Assembly (NCBI RefSeq): GCF_001368815.1 | Contig: NZ_CTEI01000002.1 | Coordinates: 1 to 64,000, forward strand | Direction of reading: 5' to 3' | DNA from: Paraliobacillus sp. PM-2 | Lineage (GTDB): Bacteria > Bacillota > Bacilli > Bacillales > Amphibacillaceae | DNA length: 64,000 nucleotides | Shown: piece by piece, positions 24,769 to 33,445 of the stretch | Numbering within the stretch: position 1 is the first letter of the stretch | Layout: every line of letters begins with the position of its first letter | The notes under the pieces: generated by a model | Told to the model about the DNA's origin: nothing | Databases searched by the model: none | The model's input: only the letters and a program-made list of their open reading frames with translations | Made by a program: the position numbers and the translations under genes

Positions 24769-24857
24769 ACTAAGTCACTTACCATGTTAATTATAAATAC
24801 AATTATGCAGTATATGATAATATAAACATCTTCATTACCTCTTATAATCTCCCACAA
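24762..24857 (-). CDS. possible 31-aa membrane peptide
   Basis: TTG at 24857, eight bases after GTGAGGTG, opens 31 codons with one hydrophobic stretch (YIIIYCIIVFII). It directly precedes the start-less membrane gene and may be its detached N-terminus after a frameshift. Weak support. Confidence 0.25.
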   Translation of the reverse strand: MWEIIRGNEDVYIIIYCIIVFIINMVSDLVM

Positions 24858-24927
24858 CTATAAACACCTCACTTTTCATTGCATTATTGCTTATTGCAAA
24901 TAAGCGTCCGTTAATGAAAAGTCAATT

Positions 24928-25263
24928 TTATATACTACGAATACCTTTAAAACGGATTGAAAGGAAACTGACAAGATAAAAAAGACTAATGACAGCATAA
25001 ATCGAGTAAATATCTGGCATAGCGATCATAAATAAACTCATGGGTAATGACCATAAAAAAGCAACAAACATCCATTTCTGATTATTTTTAAAAGATGAAA
25101 AGATTGCTAAACATGCTGGAATAAACAACAGGAAAAATGGATAAGGCAGTGGTCCTGCTATTGTAGGATTATTATAAGGATTGATATAGGTTAGATTAGC
25201 CCATATAATTATTGCTAATATTCCACCAACTATACCCCCGATAGATATTCTGTTTAAGATAAT
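24928..25263 (-). CDS. membrane protein with non-canonical start
   Basis: About 111 aa if translation begins at ATT 25263. TTG 25128 would give a 66-aa C-terminal part only. The longer frame is clearly coding: a glycine-rich membrane helix (ISIGGIVGGILAIIIW), a polar NPYNNP loop, and then three more hydrophobic segments. The stop upstream (25276-25278) leaves no ATG, GTG or TTG before the first helix. GGATGGGG lies 4-7 bases before ATT and ATC. Either a rare start or a frameshift near 25270, where an out-of-frame ATG exists, must be assumed. Confidence 0.45.
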   Translation of the reverse strand: MILNRISIGGIVGGILAIIIWANLTYINPYNNPTIAGPLPYPFFLLFIPACLAIFSSFKNNQKWMFVAFLWSLPMSLFMIAMPDIYSIYAVISLFYLVSFLSIRFKGIRSI

Positions 25264-25355
25264 AACACCCCATCCTCAATTTGTTTCTTTAATATATTCT
25301 TTCTTTGTTAAACTCTTTTGCATACGTTAATAGAATATCGTATAAGATACTATGT

Positions 25356-25511
25356 CTATTTTTTGGGAGTAATTTGAGTAGCAATATAAATTAAAACAAC
25401 TAATATTCCACCTAGTAAAGCCGCAACAATACCAGTAGAGTCTATAGAAGATAAAGCATATCCACCTATCATCCCTAAAATAATCAAAAATAATATCAAT
25501 ACAAGCAGCAT
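25356..25511 (-). CDS. 51-aa two-helix membrane protein
   Basis: ATG 25511 follows GGGGTGAGA and opens 51 codons with two hydrophobic helices (about residues 2-20 and 28-46) and a short basic end (TPKK). The longer reading of this strand in another frame (to 25602) is Cys-rich nonsense. No family recognised. Confidence 0.6.
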   Translation of the reverse strand: MLLVLILFLIILGMIGGYALSSIDSTGIVAALLGGILVVLIYIATQITPKK

Positions 25512-26037
25512 CTAATCTCACCCCATTCTTTATATTTCTTATTCCACTAACCTGCCCATCAACACAACAACGGCTGTAACAGCTTGTTAACTTACAGCCC
25601 ACCTTCGTAAAGCGTATAGTTCTATATGCTATATGGAACCTTCAAAATGATTAGAGACAAACAGATATACTATATGTACTTCCGAAAATAAGACATAGCA
25701 ATCGTTAGTTGCACATATAATATATATTACTTTTTGTGACTTTTTAAATGCTGATACTAAAAATCATTATTCTTGCACTAAATCTCCATTTCTCGAAAAA
25801 TCAAACTTCAACCTTTCGTTTCCTATTTTTATTCATTTACCACTCCCTCTTTCATCTTTCAAAAAAATCTGAATTAAGTTTATACAAAATTCATAAAAGG
25901 TATTGCCATAAAAATCCTTTTTATAAACCTATTAATCTGTTTGTACTTTCAAAAGATTGTCTAATATCTAGATTAGTTCGTTATTGAGTTTTTTTAGCTA
26001 TCATGGCTTAAAAATCTAAGTCAAAACACTTCTTTAG
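25512..26037. other. intergenic region
   Basis: Very AT-rich. It contains a TGCCCATCAA motif related to those of other gaps in this region. A 79-codon + strand frame (25748-25987) lacks an SD and has non-protein-like composition. I see no other structure apart from the strong SD of the next gene at its end. Confidence 0.4.
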
Positions 26038-26047
26038 GAGGTAAACA

Positions 26048-26917
26048 ATGCGATATGTAGGTGTAGGCTTAGTTATGCTGGCCGCATTTTGCTGGGGTAT
26101 TACTGGCGGCATTGCCGATATTTTAATGAACAAGGGTTGGGATCCCATTGTAATTTCCCTGTACCGAGGTGCTATTGGATTGTTATGTTTTTTTATATGG
26201 TTTCTCGTTAGAATTAGAAAAAACCTTATATTATCTACTCGTTTATGCGTATGGTCCCTTTTAGCAGGTATAGGTATCGCTGGTAATTTCACCTTTTATT
26301 TTTTAAGTATTCAAGCCTCAAGTGTTGCTGTTGCTGCAACATTAATGTACACTGCACCTGTGTTTGTCCTTTTAATCTCCTTTTTATTGCGAATCGAACG
26401 TTCCACGTGGTTTAAGTGGGGCTGTATTACCAGTGTGTTACTAGGAATTATCATGCTTACTGGTGTTTATCATACTGAATCAGTTTCAGTCAGTCTATAT
26501 GGGGTAGCAGCTGGGCTTGCTTCTGGGCTTTCTTATACCTTGTTTATATTCGGATTTAAAAATGCTTCTACTATTGGAAAGCCACAGACCACATTAACTA
26601 TATCCTTTTTTACTTTTTGTCTCGTCCTTCTTCTTTTCGTTGATAAAGGTGCAGTTGCTGCTGTGGCCACGTCAGACGATATAGGTTGGTTTCTCTTATT
26701 AGGAGTTATCGGAGCTGGAATATCATTTATGTTGTACTTAATTGGAATACGAAGCACTACCGCTGCAACTGCTTCAATGGTTAGCATGGTAGAACCGGTA
26801 ACAGCTTCTTTGTTTGGTGTACTGCTTATGGGAGATCATCTAAGCATCATTCAATTTCTTGGCATGGTAGTCATTCTGATCACAATTACCCTACTTAGTG
26901 TAAAGCATTCCAACTAA
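26048..26917 (+). CDS. EamA/DMT-family transporter
   Basis: 289 aa with ten hydrophobic segments in two five-helix EamA repeats (about residues 5-135 and 148-285), the layout of drug/metabolite transporters that export amino acids or other metabolites. YTAPVFVLL ends the first half and VEPVTASLFGVLLMGDHLS the second, both typical of the family. AGGAGG lies seven bases before the ATG. Substrate unknown. It is the only longer + strand gene of this patchwork. Confidence 0.88.
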   Translation: MRYVGVGLVMLAAFCWGITGGIADILMNKGWDPIVISLYRGAIGLLCFFIWFLVRIRKNLILSTRLCVWSLLAGIGIAGNFTFYFLSIQASSVAVAATLMYTAPVFVLLISFLLRIERSTWFKWGCITSVLLGIIMLTGVYHTESVSVSLYGVAAGLASGLSYTLFIFGFKNASTIGKPQTTLTISFFTFCLVLLLFVDKGAVAAVATSDDIGWFLLLGVIGAGISFMLYLIGIRSTTAATASMVSMVEPVTASLFGVLLMGDHLSIIQFLGMVVILITITLLSVKHSN

Positions 26918-26992
26918 ATCAGTTTTTGCCAATAGATTACTAGTTATTTCACTTGGGTTATTTAATACAATTTATAACACAAGTTATATTCG

Positions 26993-27499
26993 TTAACATT
27001 TATAAGCATCAATGATGAGTGAAGGAAAAACTAGTTTCTCTCCCTGATTTCGAAGATCAAATTTTTTAGAACGAAAAATTACGCCGTGCACAGCATTCCA
27101 ATTATTTTGATGAAACTTTCCTTCTTCATCACAATACTCTAGTAATTGAACCTCATAACCAGCAGTTTTGAACATTTCTGTCAACGTTTTATAGTTGTGA
27201 ACGATTTTATGACTAGCTGCTGGATGATCTTTAGGCCCGGGTCCGCCGATTTTAATCATATTTTGATACGTGTGATCGGGAAAAAAACCATCAGGAACAG
27301 CACAACGTATATAACCAGTAGGCTTTAAAAATTTGCGGCATAATTTTGCAGCTTTAAAACTTCTTCAAATGTAAGATGCTCCCAAACGAGTTCCGCAACA
27401 GGAGTAATAAATAGGGAATCTAGCTTTAGGTTTCGTTAATATCATAGCGTTATCTACACACTTCCCAACAGGAGAGTGTACACTTATTTCATCGCTCAC
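26993..27499 (-). pseudogene. SAM-dependent methyltransferase-like gene, frameshifted
   Basis: The coding signal runs through three frames. It starts at GTG 27499 (MSDEISVHSPVGK), continues after a shift near 27420 with ITPVAELVWEHLTFEEVLK, and after another near 27350 with LCRKFLKPTGYIRCAVPDG to the end (88 codons still open from ATG 27259). CRKFLKPTGYIR.AVPDG is the C-terminal core of class I methyltransferases of the VLRPGG.LR.AVPD type. At least two frameshifts make it non-functional unless they are sequencing errors. AAAGGTGA before the GTG overlaps the stop of the Asp-box gene upstream. Confidence 0.65.
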
Positions 27500-27502
27500 T
27501 AT

Positions 27503-28792
27503 TCACCTTTCAATCACATCATCCGGATCAACCAAATTCGCAAATGACCACGTTTTGCCATCGTCCACTGAGACAAATTTAGCCATGACTTTTCCTCCTT
27601 GGTAATCGCCGTTTTGGCCCTGTTTCACAAGCAATGTGCCCTGGGTTCCGTCAAATGTGGGGGTTTCGGCAATGGTGAAAATCCCCTTGTACTCTGCTGG
27701 AATTGGTACATCCACCTGTGTCCAAGTTTCTCCGACATCATCTGTCCGATATAAGTTCGGCATTGCTGGATTATCATTTCTGACAAACGATCCAAATGAC
27801 ACAAATCCGAGCTTCTCATCGATAAATCCACCACTCGTCACTTGTCGTTCTGACGGTACACTCCCGACTTCGCGCCATGTTGAACCCCCATCATTTGTTT
27901 TGAAAATCATGTTGCCTTCCCAACTCATCGAGCGGCCTCCTGTTAATATCAAAAAGCCATTGTTCTCGGATACAAAATCAAGGATTCGTATCCGTACCGC
28001 CTGGAATGGACTAGGAACCGATGATTCGTTCCACGTTTCTCCCCGATCCGTTGATTGGAGTACTTTTATGTTCTGATAGCCGCCAACAACAAAAGCTGTC
28101 CTTTCCGGTGTTATTATATAGCTGTCTTCAATCAATTCATCTTTTGGCCCATTATAATCGCCTTCAAGTAAATTATTGATTTCTACCGGAACTTTCTTCC
28201 AACTTTCACCGTTATCATATGTGACTTCAAGTGTGTTTTTCCTTATTCGGTAGCGATTGTTCACATTTTGCACATCGATTCCTGCTTCCTTTTGATAGGT
28301 ATCTGTAACAGGAGGCAAATCGCCAACGGTATTGGATATGTCATCAATCCTTAGCAGTGTATATTCGTTTTGGCCCGTCTTCTTAATCCGGAACGTCCAT
28401 TGAATATTTTTCACCGTTCCATCATCTCGTACTTCGCCCCAGTTGTGATGGATGGACCAGTTTCCCTTCTCAAGTTTTACCCAGAATGTTACCTCAACAG
28501 CAAACTCATTTTCATCACCAGCCAATAATTGAAAGTCATTGTAACGTACATCAGCAAGTCGCTTCCACGTGCTTACATCTTCCCCCTTGTACCGATTCAT
28601 ATAATCAAACCAAAAGCGATAAGCAATATCTTCCGGTTCCTGTTTGTCTTCTGCATTCGCAGTAATAGTCATTGGCAGTGATTCGTTCAAGTCTTCTTCG
28701 TAATAAAAGTAATAATAAATCAAAGCAGCTGCCGCCAATAAAATAATAAGCAAGACAGTAGTTATAATGATTCTTTTTTTAGTAAAAATCAT
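27503..28792 (-). CDS. membrane-anchored Asp-box (BNR) repeat protein
   Basis: 429 aa. An N-terminal membrane anchor (about residues 8-28) is followed by an NTF2-like region (about 50-150) and a beta-propeller region. Five Asp-boxes of the pattern S/T-x-D-x-G-x-T-W are visible, among them STDRGETW, KTNDGGSTW and RTDDVGETW. Such propellers occur in sialidases and in Ycf48-type assembly factors. The catalytic Arg triad of sialidases is not evident, so a binding or scaffold role outside the membrane is more likely. GC content is visibly higher than in the neighbouring genes, which suggests transfer from another genome. The broken methyltransferase gene follows immediately. Confidence 0.75.
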   Translation of the reverse strand: MIFTKKRIIITTVLLIILLAAAALIYYYFYYEEDLNESLPMTITANAEDKQEPEDIAYRFWFDYMNRYKGEDVSTWKRLADVRYNDFQLLAGDENEFAVEVTFWVKLEKGNWSIHHNWGEVRDDGTVKNIQWTFRIKKTGQNEYTLLRIDDISNTVGDLPPVTDTYQKEAGIDVQNVNNRYRIRKNTLEVTYDNGESWKKVPVEINNLLEGDYNGPKDELIEDSYIITPERTAFVVGGYQNIKVLQSTDRGETWNESSVPSPFQAVRIRILDFVSENNGFLILTGGRSMSWEGNMIFKTNDGGSTWREVGSVPSERQVTSGGFIDEKLGFVSFGSFVRNDNPAMPNLYRTDDVGETWTQVDVPIPAEYKGIFTIAETPTFDGTQGTLLVKQGQNGDYQGGKVMAKFVSVDDGKTWSFANLVDPDDVIER

Positions 28793-28970
28793 CCGGTTTC
28801 TCCTTTAGTCATACTTGTTTAAAACACCTATAGCAAATTTAAATGTGTGAAACATCATAAAATAACTTTACAAAAGTGATATTGGCGTTATTTTTCTTAG
28901 GGAAAAGCCCCCATTACATCTTAATACCAATTATTTCAGATCCAAAAAATTAACTCAATCTTTTTTCTAG

Positions 28971-29008
28971 AAAATGGCACTTATCATCTTAGCGATAAGC
29001 GCCATTTT
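28971..29008 (-). terminator. strong hairpin terminator
   Basis: AAAATGGC and GCCATTTT close a long stem that also contains CTTATC/GATAAG. It ends the small membrane gene on the - strand. Confidence 0.7.
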
Positions 29009-29010
29009 GT

Positions 29011-29213
29011 TTAAAAACTCTTATCCAAAATCATAAGTAAAGAACTACCTGCCCAAAGCAAAAATGCAATTTGAGTAATAATATAAAAGGAGAGTTCAAC
29101 TTTAGATAATTTTCTTTCCTTCTTTTTCTTAGGAAGTGAAAATAATAATAAACAGAACAAAGGATAAGCACTACACCTGATATTTGATATATGTTCTCTA
29201 ATAAACCAATCAA
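29011..29213 (-). pseudogene. small two-helix membrane protein gene with an apparent frameshift
   Basis: TTG 29213, with AAGGAG seven bases before it, opens a frame with a first hydrophobic helix (about ISGVVLILCSVYYYF). After a TTATTATTATTTT tract, the protein-like signal moves to another frame: KKKERKLSKVELSF, then a second helix (about IAFLLWAGSSLLMIL) and a stop at 29011. The original frame continues to 29031 with a less natural end. Either the gene is broken, the base call is wrong, or the repeat is slippery. Confidence 0.45.
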
Positions 29214-29391
29214 AAAATCTCTCCTTAAAAACATTGCTTCACCTTCAGAATTGAGCGCTGACCCTTATTCTGGATTTGCGCCCGATTACGGAAGATTAAA
29301 TGAATAATGCGGAAAGGTCATCAACGTCTTTTTCCTAACTGTCTTTATTAAAAGAAGAGCATTTCCATAGGATTCTATTTCTTCTAACTTG

Positions 29392-29691
29392 TTACTTTCT
29401 TTTCCAATAAACATTTTCTCTCTTATGTTTAATACCATCAATCCACATAACAGATTCTTCTTCATTAACCTCAAATATTAGAATTACTTGATATAACCCA
29501 AGTCTTACCCAATAGCCGCTTAAAGTCCCATAGGGTATTTGTTTCGCAGTCAAAACAGGCATATATGATAATCGTTTATAAGCATCCAAATATATCCGTT
29601 CCTTTACTTCTGGTGGGTATGCAAGAATATTGCTTAATTCATCAAGGGCAGTTTGTGACCAATAGACCTTAAAAGTTTTGTTCACTTTCAA
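29392..29691 (-). CDS. RelE/ParE-family toxin
   Basis: 99 aa with the RelE/ParE layout: an N-terminal strand and helix (VYWSQTALDELSNILAY), a central helix and C-terminal beta strands ending in a basic GIKHKRENVYWKRK. RelE-type members cleave mRNA in the ribosome, ParE-type members poison gyrase; I cannot separate the two. The start overlaps the antitoxin stop by 23 bases, the usual antitoxin-first coupling of type II modules. Confidence 0.72.
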   Translation of the reverse strand: MKVNKTFKVYWSQTALDELSNILAYPPEVKERIYLDAYKRLSYMPVLTAKQIPYGTLSGYWVRLGLYQVILIFEVNEEESVMWIDGIKHKRENVYWKRK

Positions 29692-29947
29692 ACTCCCTGA
29701 TTTTATGCTGAAGATACTTTAGTCCCTGCTCTTGACCATAAATACGTCCATTTTCACGATCTTCACGACTTTTCTGTACTTGCTGAATGAGTTCCTTATC
29801 CTTAGAAAAAAGATCTAAATCCATTTGATCAATGGCTTTTCTTTCACGTTTCATATTTAAATAACCAATAAAGTCATATACCTCAGCCGTATCCTCTTCG
29901 TGAATAAAGTCAATTAGCCGTTTAAGTTTTTCACGGTTAATACTCAT
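29669..29947 (-). CDS. antitoxin of a RelBE/ParDE-like module
   Basis: 92 aa, highly charged and helical: an N-terminal half with a REKLKRLIDFI helix and an acidic/basic C-terminal half expected to wrap the toxin. ATG 29947 is chosen because AAGGCGG precedes it; the frame is open 11 codons further upstream. Assigned mainly by overlap with the RelE/ParE-like toxin gene and by size and charge. Confidence 0.65.
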   Translation of the reverse strand: MSINREKLKRLIDFIHEEDTAEVYDFIGYLNMKRERKAIDQMDLDLFSKDKELIQQVQKSREDRENGRIYGQEQGLKYLQHKIREFESEQNF

Positions 29948-30078
29948 TTTAAACACCGCCTTGTTATTTACTAACACCATTATACCATTGAATCATTTTA
30001 AGAACCCATCCTTATTTCAATATAAAATTCACTTCTAAAGCTTATTCAATTAGTGCGCCCGATTGTGTAGTTTTATTA

Positions 30079-30351
30079 TTAAAGTGTATTCCAAAATAAA
30101 GACATAACCCCGAAAAACAATAAATAAATGACCGCAATTATTGGAAAAACGCAAAGTGATACCCTTCCGAATTTGTCCTTCCTACTGAACAAGGATAAAA
30201 CAAAAGAAAGTGCCAAAAGGATAAACCCGAAGGCATTATTATGTCATCATCAATAAACGAATTACCTAAAAAAAACATAGATACCAAGGAAAATAAGTCC
30301 GACAATCAAACTAATAAAAGAAATTAATCCCACACTACGTTTACTTAGCAA
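30079..30351 (-). pseudogene. small membrane protein gene with a frameshift
   Basis: TTG 30351, eight bases after GAGG, opens a helix (about GLISFISLIVGLIFLGIYVFF) and then meets TAA after a run of eight T. The coding signal resumes in another frame from near 30240 with two more helices (about FGFILLALSFVLSLF and IAVIYLLFFGVMSLF) and ends at 30079. The intact ancestor would be a protein of about 90 aa with three helices. Confidence 0.45.
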
Positions 30352-30460
30352 TTCTTCCACCTCATGAATTTTTTAGAAGAAGGGGACTTAATTTACTAGA
30401 TCCATACAATATTGATTTTAAATAGATTTGAGGTATGTGAATTTTCAATCGATGTAAAAG

Positions 30461-30781
30461 CTATCTGGTTGTTTTTTGATGAAATAAAGTCAAGTGAATT
30501 GTGTTTAATAAAATAGTAGCAACCACAAGAACTGACGAAGCTAATGCAACAGCACCTATCGTGTCCATTAATGAAGCCAAATCTTCCATCCTTACCAAAT
30601 AATAGGTATAGAACATTTGAAAACATATGGAGATAGCACAAGCGCTAAGACTAATAACAGAAAGACGATAGCGTTTTTTAACCTCACGCTTCTTCCCCTG
30701 CACAATATTAATAACAGGTAGTGTCAAAGCAAGTAATCCAAGTACTAAACTACCAACGTTAAGTAAAGTAATATCAATCAT
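30461..30781 (-). CDS. small integral membrane protein
   Basis: 106 aa with three hydrophobic segments at about residues 5-26, 40-62 and 72-96 and a basic loop GKKREVKKRYR after the first. AAGGAG lies eight bases before the ATG. No family recognised. A 27-aa membrane peptide gene lies 43 bases upstream and may share its transcript. Confidence 0.65.
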   Translation of the reverse strand: MIDITLLNVGSLVLGLLALTLPVINIVQGKKREVKKRYRLSVISLSACAISICFQMFYTYYLVRMEDLASLMDTIGAVALASSVLVVATILLNTIHLTLFHQKTTR

Positions 30782-30824
30782 ATCGTACTCTCCTTTTTTT
30801 GTTTTTTAATTATGAAAATTATCA

Positions 30825-30908
30825 TTAGCCTTGTCTTGTGTAAAACCAAATTAAAACAAGTATAATAGCAAGTAAAGTCCAAAAAATGGCTTGCCTATTT
30901 TTTTTCAA
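30825..30908 (-). CDS. 27-aa membrane peptide
   Basis: TTG 30908 with GGGAGGGTGG before it opens 27 codons: a basic start (KKNRQ), one hydrophobic helix (WTLLAIILVLIWFY) and a polar end (TRQG). The excellent SD supports translation. Similar single-helix peptides can be small regulators or toxins; no antisense RNA is apparent here. Confidence 0.5.
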   Translation of the reverse strand: MKKNRQAIFWTLLAIILVLIWFYTRQG

Positions 30909-31106
30909 TTTACCACCCTCCCATAATTTTTAATTATTAAAACAAAGTGTGTGCGAGTGTACCTATATCATGCATTAACTTGGTGTTTCTACCTTTATTT
31001 CAAAATATATTTAAAATTACTTAAGCCTCTTAATTATAACAAAATTTTTCCATTCAATCACTACTATTTTACATATTTTTAACAAAAAACATACGAGAAT
31101 AAAAAT

Positions 31107-31144
31107 AGAAGCATGCCATTGTTTTATCAGAATGGCATGCTTCT
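31107..31144 (-). terminator. terminator of the copper ATPase gene
   Basis: AGAAGCATGCCATT and its exact complement (14 bp) are separated by 10 bases, with a T-rich tract on the - strand side. Confidence 0.8.
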
Positions 31145-31155
31145 ATAGTCCAATC

Positions 31156-33258
31156 TTAACCTTTAAACAACCGAGCATTAATCGCTACAATTACTGTACT
31201 AAGCGACATTAAAACCGCACCTACAGCTGGACTTAATACAATTCCGATTGGTGATAGAATCCCTGCTGCTAGAGGAATGGTAACAATGTTATAGCCTGCA
31301 GCCCACCATAAGTTTTGAATCATTTTTTTGTAAGTGGATCTAGACAAGTCAACAATAGAAACGACATCTTCAGGGTTGCTTCGAACTAAAACAACATCGG
31401 CTGTTTCCATTGCGACATCTGTCCCAGCGCCAATTGCTATCCCTAAATCTGCATTTGCAAGTGCAGGTGCATCATTGACACCATCACCAGTCATCGCAAT
31501 TTTTTTACCACCGCTTTTTATTTCTTTAATTTTATCTGCTTTTTCATGTGGCAACACTTCAGCAACCACTTGGTCAACATTCAATTGCTTTGCTACCCAT
31601 TGCGCAACTTTTTGGTTATCACCAGTCAGCATTTGTGACTCAATATTTAATTCTTTTAATCGGGAGATCGCTTGAGCAGCACTCTCTCTTACTTTATCAG
31701 CTAATGCGATCATACCTGCTAATGTGTCATTGATTATAACAAAAACAACGGTTTTCCCTTGTTCTGACCATTCATTTAATTTTTCATTGTTATAATTCAA
31801 CTTTTGTTCCTGTACATATCCAGGACTAACAACTAAAACTTCTTGATCATCAATTTTTCCTTTTAACCCTTTACCAGTCATCGATTCAAATTGTTCTGGT
31901 TCTATGAAAGATGTATTTTGTTCTTTGGCTTTTTCAACAATCCCTCTTGCTATCGGGTGTTCTGATTGTACTTCTAATGATGCCGCCATTTGTAATACGT
32001 TATCTTCATCAAAACTTTCTTCTGTAAAAATATTGGTAACACCGAACGCACCCTCAGTTAATGTTCCAGTTTTGTCAAAAACAACCGCTTCTATATTTCT
32101 TGCTTCTTCAAAATTGGTTCGATTCCTAATTAACAATCCTTGCTTAGCCGCAAGTGCTGTAGATCTGGCAACCACTAATGGAGCCGCTAAGCCAAGCGCA
32201 TGTGGACATGCAATCACCATTACGGTTACCATTCGTTCCAATGCATAGGAAAAGGAATAACCTAATCCTAGCCAAACGGCAAGTGTGATCGCACCTGCTC
32301 CTAATGCAACGTAGAATAACCATTTAGCTGCACGGTTAGATAAATCCTGTGTCTTTGATCTTGATTCTTGTGCTTCTTTCACCATGGTTACGACTTGAGA
32401 AAGATAGCTTTCTTCCCCTGTTTTCTCTACTTGAATGGTTAGTGAGCCTTCACCATTAATGGAGCCACCAATCACGTCATCACTTTTTCCTTTATCTATC
32501 GGCACAGATTCTCCTGTTAGTAATGATTCATTCACAGCAGATTGCCCTTTAAGAATCGTACCATCTACTGGTATTTTCTCCCCTGGTTTTACTAATACTT
32601 TATCGCCATGCTTCAAACTAGAAACACTTACCTCTTTCACTTCATCATTTTCATCAATAACATGCGCTTCTGATGGCATCATTTTCACAAGTTCTTCTAA
32701 GGCATTTGATGCCCCCATTACAGATCGCATTTCTATCCAGTGACCTAACAACATGATGTCAATTAATGTTGCAAGCTCCCAGAAAAAGTTATTCCCAGCG
32801 AGTCCAAATACCGATAATGAACTGTACCCATAAGCAACAACAATCGCAAGTGCAATTAATGTCATCATACCTGGATTCTTTTGTTTTAATTCATCAACTG
32901 ATCCAGATAAGAAAGGTTTACCACCGTAAAAGAAAATAAATGTTGCTAATGCAAATAGAATATATTTAGATCCTGTAAAAGTAAGTTCAAAATTAAAAAA
33001 GGATTGAATCATAGGTGATAAAAGTAATATTGGAATAGTTACTACTAAGGAAAGATAGAATCTTTTTTTGAAATCTTCAATCATATGTCCATGATCATGG
33101 CCGTGATGACCATGTTCTTTGTGATCATGACCTTCATGATTAGGATGTGCATGGTTATGATAATTTTCTTTATGATGGTCGTGGTCGTGTTCATGATGTT
33201 CTGTATTATTGTGACCACTTCGCTGTTCTTCATGATGATCTTGTTTATTTTTATTCAT
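31156..33258 (-). CDS. copB: CopB-type copper-translocating P1B-ATPase
   Basis: 700 aa. The first 60 residues form a His-rich tail of about 25 His interspersed with Asp and Glu, typical of CopB, instead of CxxC metal-binding domains. The transmembrane metal site reads CPH (C351-P-H353), which defines the P1B-3 group exporting Cu(I)/Cu(II) or silver. The phosphorylated Asp is D395 in DKTGTLTEG; TGES and MTGDGVNDAPAL are present. It uses ATP to pump copper out across the cytoplasmic membrane. An inverted repeat like a CsoR operator lies 37-55 bases upstream, but no regulator or chaperone gene is adjacent. AGGAGG precedes the ATG. Confidence 0.93.
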   Translation of the reverse strand: MNKNKQDHHEEQRSGHNNTEHHEHDHDHHKENYHNHAHPNHEGHDHKEHGHHGHDHGHMIEDFKKRFYLSLVVTIPILLLSPMIQSFFNFELTFTGSKYILFALATFIFFYGGKPFLSGSVDELKQKNPGMMTLIALAIVVAYGYSSLSVFGLAGNNFFWELATLIDIMLLGHWIEMRSVMGASNALEELVKMMPSEAHVIDENDEVKEVSVSSLKHGDKVLVKPGEKIPVDGTILKGQSAVNESLLTGESVPIDKGKSDDVIGGSINGEGSLTIQVEKTGEESYLSQVVTMVKEAQESRSKTQDLSNRAAKWLFYVALGAGAITLAVWLGLGYSFSYALERMVTVMVIACPHALGLAAPLVVARSTALAAKQGLLIRNRTNFEEARNIEAVVFDKTGTLTEGAFGVTNIFTEESFDEDNVLQMAASLEVQSEHPIARGIVEKAKEQNTSFIEPEQFESMTGKGLKGKIDDQEVLVVSPGYVQEQKLNYNNEKLNEWSEQGKTVVFVIINDTLAGMIALADKVRESAAQAISRLKELNIESQMLTGDNQKVAQWVAKQLNVDQVVAEVLPHEKADKIKEIKSGGKKIAMTGDGVNDAPALANADLGIAIGAGTDVAMETADVVLVRSNPEDVVSIVDLSRSTYKKMIQNLWWAAGYNIVTIPLAAGILSPIGIVLSPAVGAVLMSLSTVIVAINARLFKG

Positions 33259-33294
33259 ATGACTGACCTCCTTGTATCTTCTTATATAACTAAT

Positions 33295-33313
33295 TATACC
33301 CGTATGCGGTATA
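33295..33313 (-). promoter_or_regulatory. CsoR-like operator upstream of copB
   Basis: TATACC, seven bases (CGTATGC) and GGTATA form a perfect dyad, resembling the TACC..GGTA copper-repressor sites of Bacillus. Proposed from position and symmetry only. Confidence 0.45.
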
Positions 33314-33359
33314 GCAAAACGTTAATTACTTCTATTTTGTACGCTAAACAGTTTATGCT

Positions 33360-33394
33360 AATTAAAAAATCGAATGCTCATGTTGAAGCATTCG
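33360..33394 (-). terminator. terminator on the - strand
   Basis: CGAATGCT and AGCATTCG flank an eight-base loop, and the - strand continues with TTTTTT. It closes the unit containing the RDD and 69-aa membrane protein genes. Confidence 0.65.
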
Positions 33395-33445
33395 ACTGTC
33401 TGATTGGGTTGTTTCCTTATTCATATGATTTTATCTATTAAAAAG

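Noticed and set aside
25327-25602. - strand 91-codon frame rich in Cys and Tyr
   Set aside because: Composition is unnatural. A 51-aa membrane protein with a good SD occupies another frame of the same strand.
25748-25987. + strand 79-codon frame
   Set aside because: No SD, AT-driven composition (Ile, Leu, Lys, Phe) and no domain pattern.
29286-29474. - strand 62-codon frame after the toxin gene
   Set aside because: It overlaps the end of the RelE/ParE-like gene in another frame without an SD or recognisable composition.
19900-30400. Integron-type cassette array
   Set aside because: Gap motifs are suggestive, but no integron integrase or clear attC fold is visible, so I report only the motif.
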